A stretch of DNA of 64,000 bases from Streptomyces liliiviolaceus (GCF_018070025.1 NZ_JAGPYQ010000001.1:6820001-6884000); one strand, 5' to 3'; positions 34,656 through 43,123 are shown, counted from the stretch's first letter. Numbers and translations: made by a program. Notes: generated by a model not told the origin, from the sequence alone.

Positions 34656-35513
34656 TTATTCGCGCCCGCCCTCCATGGCGGCCCCGGGCTCCCCGTCCCG
34701 CCGCTGCTCCGCGCGGGCCGGAGCGATGATCGTGGGGGCGTACCCCTGCGGGGCGGGGCTGTCCGCGCCGAGCACCTGGCAGCGGGTGAGCCCGTGCCGC
34801 GACCACAGGGCGGCCGTCCACGCGCAGAGCAGCGCGTCGACGAGGTCCTCCCGGTGCTTGTAGTCGGCCGCCCGCTGAGGTGAGGGCTCCTCGGTCAGCC
34901 GGCGGGAGACCGGATGCGAGGCGAGCAGAAGGGGCGGGTCGGCGGTGGCGAGGCCCGCCACCCGGCCGATCAACTCGTCGCACGCCTGCGCCCGCACCTC
35001 CCGCCAGTCGGCCGACGGTACGCGCGCCGGGCGGCGTTTGTACGTGGGGCGCTCCAGGTCGTAACCCAGCTCGGCCGCTCCGACGAGGGTGGTGTACGGG
35101 TAGCACTCGGACAGGACGAGGCCGCTGGTCGGCGGGCCCTGTCTGCCGTCGTCGTAGGACCAGCCCGCCTTCCGGAGCCGTTCCAGCAGGAGCACACCGG
35201 CCTGGCGAGGAGAGCCCAGGTTGGTGCTGTTCGCGCTCACCTTCCAGCGGCCGTACCGTTGGCCCACCTCCCGCTCGCACACCCGCTGGCCCGCCGGATT
35301 GTCGACGACGAGCGGCGCGTCGACGAAGACCAGGGTCGATCCGTCGACGGCCGCCCCGGCCAGCCACTCCGTCGTCTCGTCGAGGCCGCGGGTCCAGCCG
35401 CAGTCGAGGACCGCGCCGGAGCGGTCGACGGCGGCCACACCGGTCTCGTTGGGCCTGCGGGTCCCGCCGTTCGCCCAGGCCAGGTCGATGCCGATGAACC
35501 GCTCGATCGCCAC
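34656..35513 (-). CDS. DUF429 family protein (predicted RNase H-like fold)
   Basis: This 285-residue soluble protein of family DUF429 has the acidic motif FIGIDLAWANGG at the N-terminus, VDAPLVV in the middle, ECYPYTTL and the late acidic KHREDLVDALLCAWTA. These features match a predicted RNase H-like nuclease fold; activity is unproven. It begins with GTG at 35513, two bases after the stop of the N-formylglutamate amidohydrolase gene, so the two are co-transcribed. Confidence 0.85.
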   Translation of the reverse strand: MAIERFIGIDLAWANGGTRRPNETGVAAVDRSGAVLDCGWTRGLDETTEWLAGAAVDGSTLVFVDAPLVVDNPAGQRVCEREVGQRYGRWKVSANSTNLGSPRQAGVLLLERLRKAGWSYDDGRQGPPTSGLVLSECYPYTTLVGAAELGYDLERPTYKRRPARVPSADWREVRAQACDELIGRVAGLATADPPLLLASHPVSRRLTEEPSPQRAADYKHREDLVDALLCAWTAALWSRHGLTRCQVLGADSPAPQGYAPTIIAPARAEQRRDGEPGAAMEGGRE

Positions 35514-35514
35514 C

Positions 35515-36396
35515 TCAGGCCTCGGGCATCGCGGTGACCGTCTCGACCAGTTCCGCCAGTGCGGCCGCCACCCGGGCGAGGCCGGGCCCCGCCGGACCGC
35601 CCGGCTCGGTCATGTAGACGTCCCGGCGGATCTCGATCATCAGGGCGGTGACCCGCCGGTCGGTGCCGTAGTACTTCAGCGGTACGTACGTGCCGGCGAA
35701 GGGGCTGTTGATGCCCGTACCGCCGAAGCCGGTGAACGCCTTCTCCGCGCTGGTGAGGAGGTCGGGCGGTGTGTGGAAGGCGTCGGTTCCGAGGCAGACG
35801 GGTGGGCGGGGGCCGTCGCCGTGGAGTTCGTACGGCAGCCGGTCCGTGGGATAGGAGTGCACGTCGACGATCACGGCTCGCCCGGCCGCTGCCAGCCGCT
35901 GTGTCACGGCGTCGGTCATGGCGGCGGCGTACGGGTGGAAGTAGCTTTCCAGGAGCGGCTGTTCGGCCGACGCGCCCGGGTGACCGAGGCGGTCCGGGTC
36001 GTCGTCCGCTCGGTCCGGGGTGTCGTCCGGTCGGTCCAGGGTGTCGTCCGGTCGGAGCGGTTCGCCGTGCGTGGTGCGGGTGTAGACGGCTCCCATGCCC
36101 ACCGCCCGCATCTCCTCCCGTTCGTCCGGGAAGCGTTCGGGGTCCACGACCAGCCGGGACAACCCGTTGACGAACCGCCAGGGCGCGACCGCGCACCGGG
36201 CGGCGGCCTCCGCGGCGATCCGCGCGGTATGGGAGTCGGTGATGTGGTCCAACTCCCGTTGCAGCGCTTCGTCGTTGAGGACGATGCCGCTTCGCGCGTC
36301 CGCGGGGACGGTCCGTGAGGAGTGCGGTACGTGCAGGATCACCGGTGAGGCGGGGGCGCCGGGTACAAGGCTGTACGGAGCCGAAGTACCGGTCAT
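35515..36396 (-). CDS. N-formylglutamate amidohydrolase family protein
   Basis: This 293-residue metal hydrolase of the FGase family contains VILHVPHSSRTVP, DHITDSHT, VDPERFPDE, VIVDVHSYP and EIRRDVYM. It would release formate or an amine from N-formyl amino acids; no histidine-degradation genes are nearby, so the substrate is open. A hydrophilic insertion (RPDDTLDRPDDTPDRADDD) is encoded by a 21-bp tandem repeat. It is first in a pair with the DUF429 gene and shares a border with the kinase gene, whose stop begins at 36397 on the same strand. Confidence 0.88.
   Translation of the reverse strand: MTGTSAPYSLVPGAPASPVILHVPHSSRTVPADARSGIVLNDEALQRELDHITDSHTARIAAEAAARCAVAPWRFVNGLSRLVVDPERFPDEREEMRAVGMGAVYTRTTHGEPLRPDDTLDRPDDTPDRADDDPDRLGHPGASAEQPLLESYFHPYAAAMTDAVTQRLAAAGRAVIVDVHSYPTDRLPYELHGDGPRPPVCLGTDAFHTPPDLLTSAEKAFTGFGGTGINSPFAGTYVPLKYYGTDRRVTALMIEIRRDVYMTEPGGPAGPGLARVAAALAELVETVTAMPEA
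35990..36052. repeat. 21-bp in-frame tandem repeat in the FGase gene
   Basis: Three 21-bp units (35990-36010, 36011-36031, 36032-36052) differ by a few bases. They encode a 7-residue Asp/Arg/Pro-rich unit inserted in a surface loop. Confidence 0.8.
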
Positions 36397-38049
36397 CTAG
36401 GCGCCCTTGGCCACGGTCACCGTCACCGAGAGGTCGCCGGAGTTGTCCGAGACGCAGCCGTTGCCGCCGTCGTTTTCGCCGTCGTTGATGCGCAGTTCGA
36501 GCGTGCCCCCGGCCGCCGCCTCGAAGGTCCACTGCTTACCCACGATATGGCTCTCCTCGCCCTCCCCGGCCTCGGTGAAACGCCCGAGGAGCGCGCCGAA
36601 GGGAGCCGAGTCGTTGACCTTGCAGTCCGCCGCGGCGAAGTCGAGCGACCTGTCGGTCTCGGCGTCGTAGCCGTCCGGTCCTGTCAGTGGCATCTCGGGG
36701 TCGTCCACGGTCCACTGGCCCGATGTGAAGCGGACGGTGACCGTGTCGCCGGACTGGATGGGTGTGTCGGTGACCCGCTGCCAGCCCTCGGCGGCATGGA
36801 CCACCGACTCGTTGACGACGGGGGTCGCCGGCAGGGGCGTACCGGCCGGCAGGGAGATACCGGCCTCGCTGCCCGGCTCCTTGCCCTCCGACGCGTCGGC
36901 CTGGGCAGACCGTTCGAACGGCGGCACCCCGGCGAGGAAGAGGCCGAGGCCGGTCCCCGCGAAGACGAGGGCGACCGAGGCGACGACCAGGCCCATGACC
37001 CGTCTGTCACGCCGGCTCTCGTCCCTGCGCATCAACGCGGACGCGGTCGCGGCGTCGTACCGCGAAGTGGGTGCCGCGTGGTCCGTCCACGGGACGTGCT
37101 GACGGGTCCGGGTCTCCGCCTCCGCGAGGGAGACCCCGGCCGGGATCGCGATCCGGACGGTGGCCGACGGCAGCGACCTCGGGTCCGCAGCGAGCCCTTC
37201 GGCGGCGTGCCTCAGGGCGGTCGTCGCGTCGGGGATGGAGGGCCGCTCCTCGGGCGCCTTGCGCAGCAGCGCCTCGACGGCCGGGAGCAGCGGGCCCAAC
37301 CGCGCGGGCAGATTGGGCTGTTCGTACGCGACGGCGTGCAGGGTGGCCGCGTGCGCGGGGCGCCGGAAGGGGGACGCTCCGGTGGCGGCGGTGACGAGTG
37401 TCGCGGCCAGCGACCACAGGTCCGAAGCGGGCCCGACCTGACCGCCGTTGACGCGTTCGGGCGCCATGTACTCGACGGAGCCCGCGAATTCGCCCGAGTT
37501 GGTGAGCGCCTCGCCGTCGTCGACGACGGCGATGCCGAAGTCCGTCAGGACCGCGCTGCCGTCACGGCGCAGCAGGACGTTGGCCGGTTTGACGTCCCGG
37601 TGCAGGGCTCCGGCGGCGTGCACGGCGTCGAGCGCGCCGAGCAGTTGAGCACCCAGTTCGGCGACTTTCGTGGGCTCCAACGGGCCGTTCCGTGCGATGA
37701 GTTGAGCGAGCGAGGGGCCGTCGATGAGTTCCATGACGATCCACAGCCGGTCCTCGTACTCGACGAGGTCGTGGACTCCGACCACATGCGGGTGCGGCAC
37801 CCTGGCCACCACCCGCGCCTCCCGTACCGCACGGCGCAGCCACACGCGGCGGTCCTCGTCGCCCTGGGTGAAGACGTGCAATTCCTTGGCCGCGACATCC
37901 CGCGCGAGCAGTTGGTCGTGGGCCCGCCAGACGGTGCCCATGCCGCCCCGGCCGAGTTGGTCGGTCAGCCGGTACCGACCCGCGATCAGACGCCCGGCAC
38001 CCCGTGCCGCATGCGCCGCACCCTGCTGATCATCACTGCCGGACAACAC
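36397..38049 (-). CDS. membrane Ser/Thr protein kinase (PknB-like) with extracytoplasmic domain
   Basis: This protein of about 550 residues has a kinase domain at residues 26-285: GRGGMGTVW, Lys55 in AAKE, H150-R-D in the catalytic loop, D170-F-G and APERV. A juxtamembrane region follows. One membrane segment (VMGLVVASVALVFAGTGLGL, about residues 360-380) is followed by an extracytoplasmic domain of about 165 residues that ends in a beta-rich region with an Asn/Gly/Asp-rich stretch (NDGENDGGNGC). It may sense wall or solute signals. GTG at 38049 is chosen; a TTG one codon later is equally possible. It is divergent from the small peptide/HExxH enzyme genes. Confidence 0.9.
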   Translation of the reverse strand: MLSGSDDQQGAAHAARGAGRLIAGRYRLTDQLGRGGMGTVWRAHDQLLARDVAAKELHVFTQGDEDRRVWLRRAVREARVVARVPHPHVVGVHDLVEYEDRLWIVMELIDGPSLAQLIARNGPLEPTKVAELGAQLLGALDAVHAAGALHRDVKPANVLLRRDGSAVLTDFGIAVVDDGEALTNSGEFAGSVEYMAPERVNGGQVGPASDLWSLAATLVTAATGASPFRRPAHAATLHAVAYEQPNLPARLGPLLPAVEALLRKAPEERPSIPDATTALRHAAEGLAADPRSLPSATVRIAIPAGVSLAEAETRTRQHVPWTDHAAPTSRYDAATASALMRRDESRRDRRVMGLVVASVALVFAGTGLGLFLAGVPPFERSAQADASEGKEPGSEAGISLPAGTPLPATPVVNESVVHAAEGWQRVTDTPIQSGDTVTVRFTSGQWTVDDPEMPLTGPDGYDAETDRSLDFAAADCKVNDSAPFGALLGRFTEAGEGEESHIVGKQWTFEAAAGGTLELRINDGENDGGNGCVSDNSGDLSVTVTVAKGA

Positions 38050-38372
38050 GCCCGCCTCACGCCCCTCCCGACGGCTTCCTCGCCACCGGCCCCATGTATC
38101 ACTCGAACACCGGCGAGCATAGCGGTGGGAACCGACGTCGGAACGACGGCTCGGAGAAGTGGGCCGCGGGGCGGCCGGACCGGACCCGGACCGCGTCGCG
38201 GGGGCGGAACCACAAGGCCACCGGGCGTGTCGCACCCACCACACTGCGGTGCTGGGAACAGGGCGCGACATGGGTCCCATCAGCCTTCTTTTACCGCTAT
38301 CCACGACACGTCTACGGGACAGGTTCCGGGACAACGCTCCTCTCGGTGTGGGACGTGCGGTAGCGGAAGATG

Positions 38373-38407
38373 ATGTTCCTGGTGGGGTGATCCCTCGCCG
38401 GGAACAT
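38373..38407 (+). promoter_or_regulatory. inverted repeat upstream of the small peptide gene
   Basis: ATGTTCCTGG (38373-38382) and CCGGGAACAT (38398-38407) match at nine of ten positions with 15 bases between. They end 11 bp before the longest start of the peptide ORF. This could be an operator or a leader hairpin. The remaining part of the 38050-38418 gap holds no convincing gene. Confidence 0.5.
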
Positions 38408-38418
38408 TCCGTCCGCAC

Positions 38419-38574
38419 ATGACCGAAGGGACTGAAGACATGCTGGTGGACCTCATCGAGACCCCCGAGCTGGCTCCGCAGACGTACCTCGACGACGAGT
38501 CGCCGCTGGTGGCCGTCGACGCACCGGAGGAGCGCGCCTGGCTCCCGTCGTACCAGGCGGTCCGCGCCGCCTGA
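38419..38574 (+). CDS. small acidic peptide, candidate RiPP precursor
   Basis: This 51-codon ORF starts at ATG 38419. An internal ATG at 38440 is preceded by GAAGGG with nine bases spacing and may be the true start, giving 44 residues. The leader-like part is acidic (EDMLVDLIETPELAPQTYL, then DDE) and the C-terminus WLPSYQAVRAA is neutral to basic, the layout expected of a precursor with an N-terminal recognition region. It ends 30 bp before an HExxH peptide-modification enzyme carrying a PqqD-like domain. The frame has normal high-GC codon use. I recognise no named precursor family, so the assignment rests on size, composition and context. Confidence 0.6.
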   Translation: MTEGTEDMLVDLIETPELAPQTYLDDESPLVAVDAPEERAWLPSYQAVRAA

Positions 38575-38604
38575 CGTTCGACGCGTTCGGTCGGCACCGG
38601 ATCC

Positions 38605-40332
38605 GTGGCGGGTCCGGTGCCGGTCGTCCCAGGTTCCACGTCCGTCATCTCGCCCGCGCCCCCGAAGGACGGTCCGTCGTTGTCCTCCTCGCTCTCCGCC
38701 GCCCAGCCGGCCGCACCCTCCACCGACCGGCCGGGTTCGCCGGCCCCCGCCGGACCGGTCGCCGGTGAACCGAGCGCCTCCGGACCGGTCGCTTCCGGAC
38801 CGGTCGCCGACCGGGTGGCGCAGGCCGACACCCTGCTCTGTGCCGATCGGCAGTTCGGCGACTCCCCGGCCATCGGTGAACGCAACCTCGCCCGGTTCCG
38901 GCTGGGCCTCACGATGCTGGCGCGGCATGACGGCGAGGCCGCGGACGTGCTGCGGGAGACGGCCGCCGCGTCCGACGAACGTCTGCGACCCCTGCTGTAC
39001 GACCCCGTGCTGCGCAACTGCTTCGAGGTCGACCTCGCGCTCCTGGACAGCGACCGCTTCGAACACAGCTCGTTCGGGGCGTACGTACGCGGCCACCTGG
39101 CCACCGGTGCGGCGGCGGACGCCCCTGCCACCACGGACGCGGCGCCCTCCGCAGGTTCCCTCGCAGGTCCGTCCGCGGGTCCCTCCGAAGCCCTCATGCG
39201 TCCGCACCGGCCCGCCTGGCCGGCTCTCGGGGACACCTGGGTGCTGGCCGAACCCGCACCACGGGGTGACGCGCAGAAGCTGCTGGCCGAGCGCCTCATG
39301 GAGCTGTACCGGGACGCGCTCGGCGACGGCCGGGCAGCGGGCCCCGTCGATCCGACGGACACGACGCTCGCCGTCCTGCGGGAGGGCGCGGAACTCCTCG
39401 CCACGCTGCTGCCCGCCGCCGGAGCCGGTGTGCTCGGGCACGTCAGCGTGGTCGGCTTCACCAGCCGGGAGAGCGAGGAAGGTCCCCTGCAGTCCATGTC
39501 GGGCGGCGACCCGCTCCCCTCGACCGTGCTGCTCGCGCCGGAACGCTGCACGTCTCCGTGGCTCGCGGCGGAGAGCCTGTTGCACGAGGGCGCCCACCTG
39601 AAGCTCTTCGACGCGCTCCGTGCGGGTTCCGTGGTCAGGAACGCCACCGAGCAGGTCCCCATCCCGTGGCGGATCGGCTCCTGGACGGTCATCCGGGTGT
39701 TCGTCGCCCTCCACTTCTACGTGCACCTGCTGGTCTTCCGGGCCGCGGCCGACGCGGCGGGCGAAGAGGTCCGTGAGCGGTTCGGTCCGCCCCCGCCCGC
39801 CGAGGACCTCGACGAGCCGAGCCCGGGTACCCCCGCCGCCCTGAACGGCGAGTACCGCACCAGTGCGGAGAGGGCCCGCTATCTCGCCGAATGCGTACTG
39901 TCGCTGCCGGACGAGGCCCTCACCGAGCACGGGCACCGGTTCGCCCGCTGGCTCCTCACCGCGCTGCGTCTGGTGGACGAGGACGCGCCGCAGCCGCGTG
40001 AGCGGGCGGCGACGACTCGGCCCGCCGAACCGGGGCCTTCTCAGCAGGACGGCCCCACGGGCGCCCTGCGGCGCGTCACGCCGGTGGACGCGTGCGCCCT
40101 GCCCGGCCTCGGGCAACTGGTCGTCAGCCCTGCGCGGTCGGCCCGGATGCACTGGCTGAACGCGCGCTCCTGGACCGTCTACTCCTTGTGCGACGGACGT
40201 GACCTCGGCTCGCTGCACACGGCCTACGCGCGGGCGGCGGGTCTCACGCCCGGTTCGGAGGAGGTCGGCCGGCAGGTCGGCGACAGTCTGCGCCTGCTCG
40301 TGACTTCCGGCCTGGTCAGCCAGGACGGGTGA
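38605..40332 (+). CDS. HExxH-motif (aKG-HExxH type) peptide-modification enzyme with C-terminal PqqD-like domain
   Basis: This 575-residue protein has a low-complexity N-terminus (about 60 residues, so the start is uncertain) and then the family core. The metal motif is H327-E-G-A-H331 in LLHEGAHLKL. A conserved-looking His pair, H370-F-Y-V-H374 in VALHFYVHLL, may supply the third ligand. Proteins of this family (TIGR04267-like) include recently described Fe/2-oxoglutarate peptide beta-hydroxylases, often fused to radical-SAM enzymes. The last 80 residues (MHWLNARSWTVYSLCDGR onward to GLVSQDG) resemble a PqqD-like RiPP recognition element. With the small ORF upstream it forms a candidate two-gene RiPP locus. 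It stops three bases from the convergent response regulator. Confidence 0.82.
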   Translation: MAGPVPVVPGSTSVISPAPPKDGPSLSSSLSAAQPAAPSTDRPGSPAPAGPVAGEPSASGPVASGPVADRVAQADTLLCADRQFGDSPAIGERNLARFRLGLTMLARHDGEAADVLRETAAASDERLRPLLYDPVLRNCFEVDLALLDSDRFEHSSFGAYVRGHLATGAAADAPATTDAAPSAGSLAGPSAGPSEALMRPHRPAWPALGDTWVLAEPAPRGDAQKLLAERLMELYRDALGDGRAAGPVDPTDTTLAVLREGAELLATLLPAAGAGVLGHVSVVGFTSRESEEGPLQSMSGGDPLPSTVLLAPERCTSPWLAAESLLHEGAHLKLFDALRAGSVVRNATEQVPIPWRIGSWTVIRVFVALHFYVHLLVFRAAADAAGEEVRERFGPPPPAEDLDEPSPGTPAALNGEYRTSAERARYLAECVLSLPDEALTEHGHRFARWLLTALRLVDEDAPQPRERAATTRPAEPGPSQQDGPTGALRRVTPVDACALPGLGQLVVSPARSARMHWLNARSWTVYSLCDGRDLGSLHTAYARAAGLTPGSEEVGRQVGDSLRLLVTSGLVSQDG

Positions 40333-40335
40333 CAC

Positions 40336-41034
40336 CTACGCACCCGCGGAGCCCGTGTCCGGATAGGCCGTCTCCAGTCCGGTCAGCCGGGCGGACACGA
40401 TGGCCTCCAGCCGGTTCGACACGTTGATCTTCGGCAGGATGGCGGAGACGTAGTTGCGTACGGTCTTCTCCGATATGAACAGCTCCTGGGCTATCCGACG
40501 GTTTCCGTGGCCCAGGGAGACCAGTCGCAGCACTTCCCGTTCCCGGTTCGTGAGGGCCGGGAACGGGAGCGGTTCGTCGGCCTCCGCCAGACGCTTCAGC
40601 AGGGCGAAGAGCTCGCTGCCGGGCCGGGGGCCCAACGTCACGTACCCGCGTCGCACGGCTCGTACGGTACGCAGCAGGTCCGCCGTCTCCGTGTTCTTGA
40701 GCAGGTAGCCCGTGGCCCCTGCCATCAGCGCGGTCAGCAGCAACTTGTCGTCGTCGTGGTCCGGGGAGACCATGGCGACCAGCTGCGGGGGCGGGCTCTG
40801 CCGGCGCAGCTGCTGAAGCAGCCCGATTCCGGCGTGGGCCGGCAGGTCGAGGTCGACGAGGACCACGTCGGGCTTCTCCTCCCGGACCGCCCGGACGCCG
40901 GCGTGCGGATCGTGGGTCCCCGCGACAACGCCGATCCCGCCGTCCTCAAGCGCGGAACGCAAGCCGCTCAGGACCAGGGGAATGCTCTCTATCAACACCA
41001 CTGACGTACCGGCGTCGTGGACCTCTTCGGCCAT
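40336..41034 (-). CDS. orphan NarL/LuxR-type response regulator with atypical receiver
   Basis: This 232-residue regulator has a receiver domain with Asp61 in LVDLDLP and a conserved Lys in YLLKN. The acidic pair that normally binds magnesium (DD or ED) is E16-S17, so phosphorylation may be weak or absent. The C-terminal LuxR helix-turn-helix begins LTNREREVLRLVSLG and contains NRRIAQELFISEKTVRNYV. No sensor kinase lies next to it. ATG at 41034 follows a 9-bp inverted repeat 26 bp upstream. It is convergent with the HExxH enzyme gene with only a 3-bp gap. Confidence 0.9.
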   Translation of the reverse strand: MAEEVHDAGTSVVLIESIPLVLSGLRSALEDGGIGVVAGTHDPHAGVRAVREEKPDVVLVDLDLPAHAGIGLLQQLRRQSPPPQLVAMVSPDHDDDKLLLTALMAGATGYLLKNTETADLLRTVRAVRRGYVTLGPRPGSELFALLKRLAEADEPLPFPALTNREREVLRLVSLGHGNRRIAQELFISEKTVRNYVSAILPKINVSNRLEAIVSARLTGLETAYPDTGSAGA

Positions 41035-41059
41035 TCTCGTTCTTCCTCACACCCGGACT

Positions 41060-41092
41060 GGCGTGAGGCGTTACGGAGCGCTACCTCACGCC
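41060..41092 (-). promoter_or_regulatory. 9-bp inverted repeat upstream of the orphan regulator
   Basis: GGCGTGAGG (41060-41068) and CCTCACGCC (41084-41092) are perfect arms with a 15-bp spacer, starting 26 bp upstream of the regulator's ATG. It is a candidate autoregulatory operator. The rest of the 41035-41220 gap shows no gene. Confidence 0.5.
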
Positions 41093-41220
41093 GTCATGAT
41101 CAGCGTCCGGTTGCAGCGTAGAACTCCGCTAGCACGACGGGCTGTTGCGCCGCGACGGCAGCTGTGAGGACTCCGGGAAATCACTCGGTCCGGCAGGCGG
41201 GCCGTGGAGGCGGCATACGA

Positions 41221-41251
41221 AAAGGGCCACGACCCTCAGGTCGTAGCCCTC
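41221..41251 (-). terminator. intrinsic terminator of tRNA-Leu
   Basis: On the minus strand a stem (AGGGC-ACGACC arms at 41224-41235 and 41240-41251, one unpaired base each side) is followed by TTTT (41221-41224). It lies 24 bp downstream of the tRNA 3' end. Confidence 0.85.
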
Positions 41252-41274
41252 ATCCGCGTACCGCTGTAGTGAGT

Positions 41275-41359
41275 GTCCGAGGGGGGACTTGAACCCCCAC
41301 GCCCGATAAAGGGCACTAGCACCTCAAGCTAGCGCGTCTGCCATTCCGCCACCCGGACC
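41275..41359 (-). tRNA. tRNA-Leu, anticodon GAG
   Basis: This 85-nt class II tRNA has acceptor arms GTCCGGG and CTCGGAC, discriminator A, and D-loop GGCGGAATGGCAGACGC. The anticodon loop TTGAGGT sits between CTAGC and GCTAG, giving anticodon GAG for CUC/CUU codons. A long variable arm and the T-loop GTTCAAG follow. CCA is not encoded. CUC is a very common Leu codon in this high-GC genome, so the gene is probably heavily used. Confidence 0.97.
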
Positions 41360-41551
41360 AGGTGTCTGCCGCCTGGACGGGGGTGTTCCCCGCGGCGACA
41401 TGGACAACAATACCAAGCTTTCGGAGTGGCTTTCACCTGCGTTTCCGCGCCCCGGCGGGGTGCCGCTCGGGGCGCGGACGACGCTCTACGGCCTCACTCT
41501 GAGTGATCGAAAAGCTACGGGCCGGGTGGAGGTGGTCACGACATCAGCGGG

Positions 41552-43123
41552 TCACGGCATCAGGTGGTAGTCCGGGAAGTTCCCCGGCAGCCGCTCCCCC
41601 GCCGGCCCGTGCGTGACCGCGCGCACCAGCAGTTCGCCGCCCACGAACGCGCCGCGCCAGGACGCGCCGAAGCCGCCGAACAGCTCGTCGCGGTCGCCCC
41701 GGGAGCGCGGTTTCCCGTGGCCGACCTTGAAGGCCCGGATCTGCGGGGCCAGCCGCTCGTACGTGACCTCGTCGTCGGTGGACAGGGTCGCGACCAGCGC
41801 GCCGTTCGACGCGTTCATCGCGGCCAGCAGTTCCGCCTCCGTGTCGACCAGGACGATCGTGTCGACCGGACCGAAGGGTTCCGCGTGGTGGAGCGGGGAG
41901 GAGGGGGGCGGATTCAGGATCGTGACCGGCTGGACGTACGCCGAGGTGTCCTGGCCGGGCAGGAAGCGGGCGTCGGTGAGCTTGCCGCGGTGCAGGGGGA
42001 CGGCGCCGCGGTCGATGGCCTCGGCGACCTGGTCGTGCAGTTCCTTCGCCTTGGCCGCGTTGATCACCGGCCCGAAGTCCAGGCGCGGGTACGGGTCGTC
42101 GGGGTGCTCGACGGCCAGCGGGTGACCGACGCGGAGGGTGTCGACCGCCGGGAGGTACGCCGCGAGGAACTCGTCGAACAGCTCACGCTGGACGACGAAG
42201 CGCGGATAGGCCGTGCAGCGCTGCTTGCCGTAGTCGAAGAGCTTCGGAATGACGGCCGTCAGCGCGTCCCAGTCGGTGTGGTTCCAGATGCCCCAGGTGT
42301 TCAGTCCCTCCTGTTCGAGTACGTGTCGCTTGCCCAGGTCGGCGACGGCCGTGGCCACCGCGGCGCCCGTGTCCCGGCCGCCGACGAAGGAGACGCAGCC
42401 GATCTCGGGCGCGCGCACGAGCGCCTGGGACAGTTCGCCTCCGCTGCCGCTGACGAGGGTGACGGGTATCCCCTCGCGGGCGGCGAGCGCGCAGGCCAGG
42501 GTGAGGCATGCGACGCCGCCGTCGGTCGGGGTCTTGGCGATGACCGCGTTGCCCGCCAGTGCCTGTACCAGCATTGCGTGAACGAGCACGCTCATCGGGT
42601 AGTTCCAGCTCGCGATGTTGGACACGGGTCCGTCCAGCGGGGTCCGGTCCGCGAGCATGGGTTCGATTCCGTCGACGTACCAGCGCACGCCGTCGATGGC
42701 GCGGTCGACGTCGGCCTGCGCGAGCCGCCAGGGCTTGCCGATCTCCCAGACGAGGAGGAGGGCGAGCAGCTCCCGGTGCTGGGTGAGGGCGTCGAGGGTG
42801 GCCGCGACGCGCGCCCGGCGTTCTTCGAGGGGTACGTGACGCCAGGCGCGGTGGTGGTCGAGGGCGGCGCGGACGGCCTGGTGGGCCGTGGCTCCGTCCA
42901 GTCGCGGCGGGCCGGCGATGGGGCTGCCGTCGACGGGGCTGGTGGCGGGCAGTGCCCGGCCGTCCGCCTGCCAGGCGGCGCCCCAGAGGTTGCGGACGCG
43001 GTCGTCCTGGAAGGCCTCGGGTGCCACGGCGAGACAGCGCTGCCAGGCGTCGGTCCAGGAGGTGTGGGATTTGAGGGTGAGGGTGGGCGGGGGCGTGGGG
43101 TCGGGTGTGAGGGTGGGTGCCAT
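41552..43123 (-). CDS. aldehyde dehydrogenase family protein
   Basis: This 523-residue NAD(P)-dependent dehydrogenase has the catalytic Cys in GKQRCTAYPR, the general-base Glu in VLEQEGLNTWG (normally LELGG), Asn in ASWNYPMSV and a late LFGGFGASWRG. It appears active but belongs to a divergent subgroup; the substrate is unknown. ATG at 43123 has GGAGC upstream. It is transcribed in the same direction as sucCD but separated from it by a 268-bp spacer. Confidence 0.88.
   Translation of the reverse strand: MAPTLTPDPTPPPTLTLKSHTSWTDAWQRCLAVAPEAFQDDRVRNLWGAAWQADGRALPATSPVDGSPIAGPPRLDGATAHQAVRAALDHHRAWRHVPLEERRARVAATLDALTQHRELLALLLVWEIGKPWRLAQADVDRAIDGVRWYVDGIEPMLADRTPLDGPVSNIASWNYPMSVLVHAMLVQALAGNAVIAKTPTDGGVACLTLACALAAREGIPVTLVSGSGGELSQALVRAPEIGCVSFVGGRDTGAAVATAVADLGKRHVLEQEGLNTWGIWNHTDWDALTAVIPKLFDYGKQRCTAYPRFVVQRELFDEFLAAYLPAVDTLRVGHPLAVEHPDDPYPRLDFGPVINAAKAKELHDQVAEAIDRGAVPLHRGKLTDARFLPGQDTSAYVQPVTILNPPPSSPLHHAEPFGPVDTIVLVDTEAELLAAMNASNGALVATLSTDDEVTYERLAPQIRAFKVGHGKPRSRGDRDELFGGFGASWRGAFVGGELLVRAVTHGPAGERLPGNFPDYHLMP

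Noticed and set aside
38050..40335. Extension of the kinase frame through the HExxH gene on the minus strand
   Set aside because: The extension is antisense to the HExxH enzyme, has no domain, and the kinase has a sensible start at 38049.
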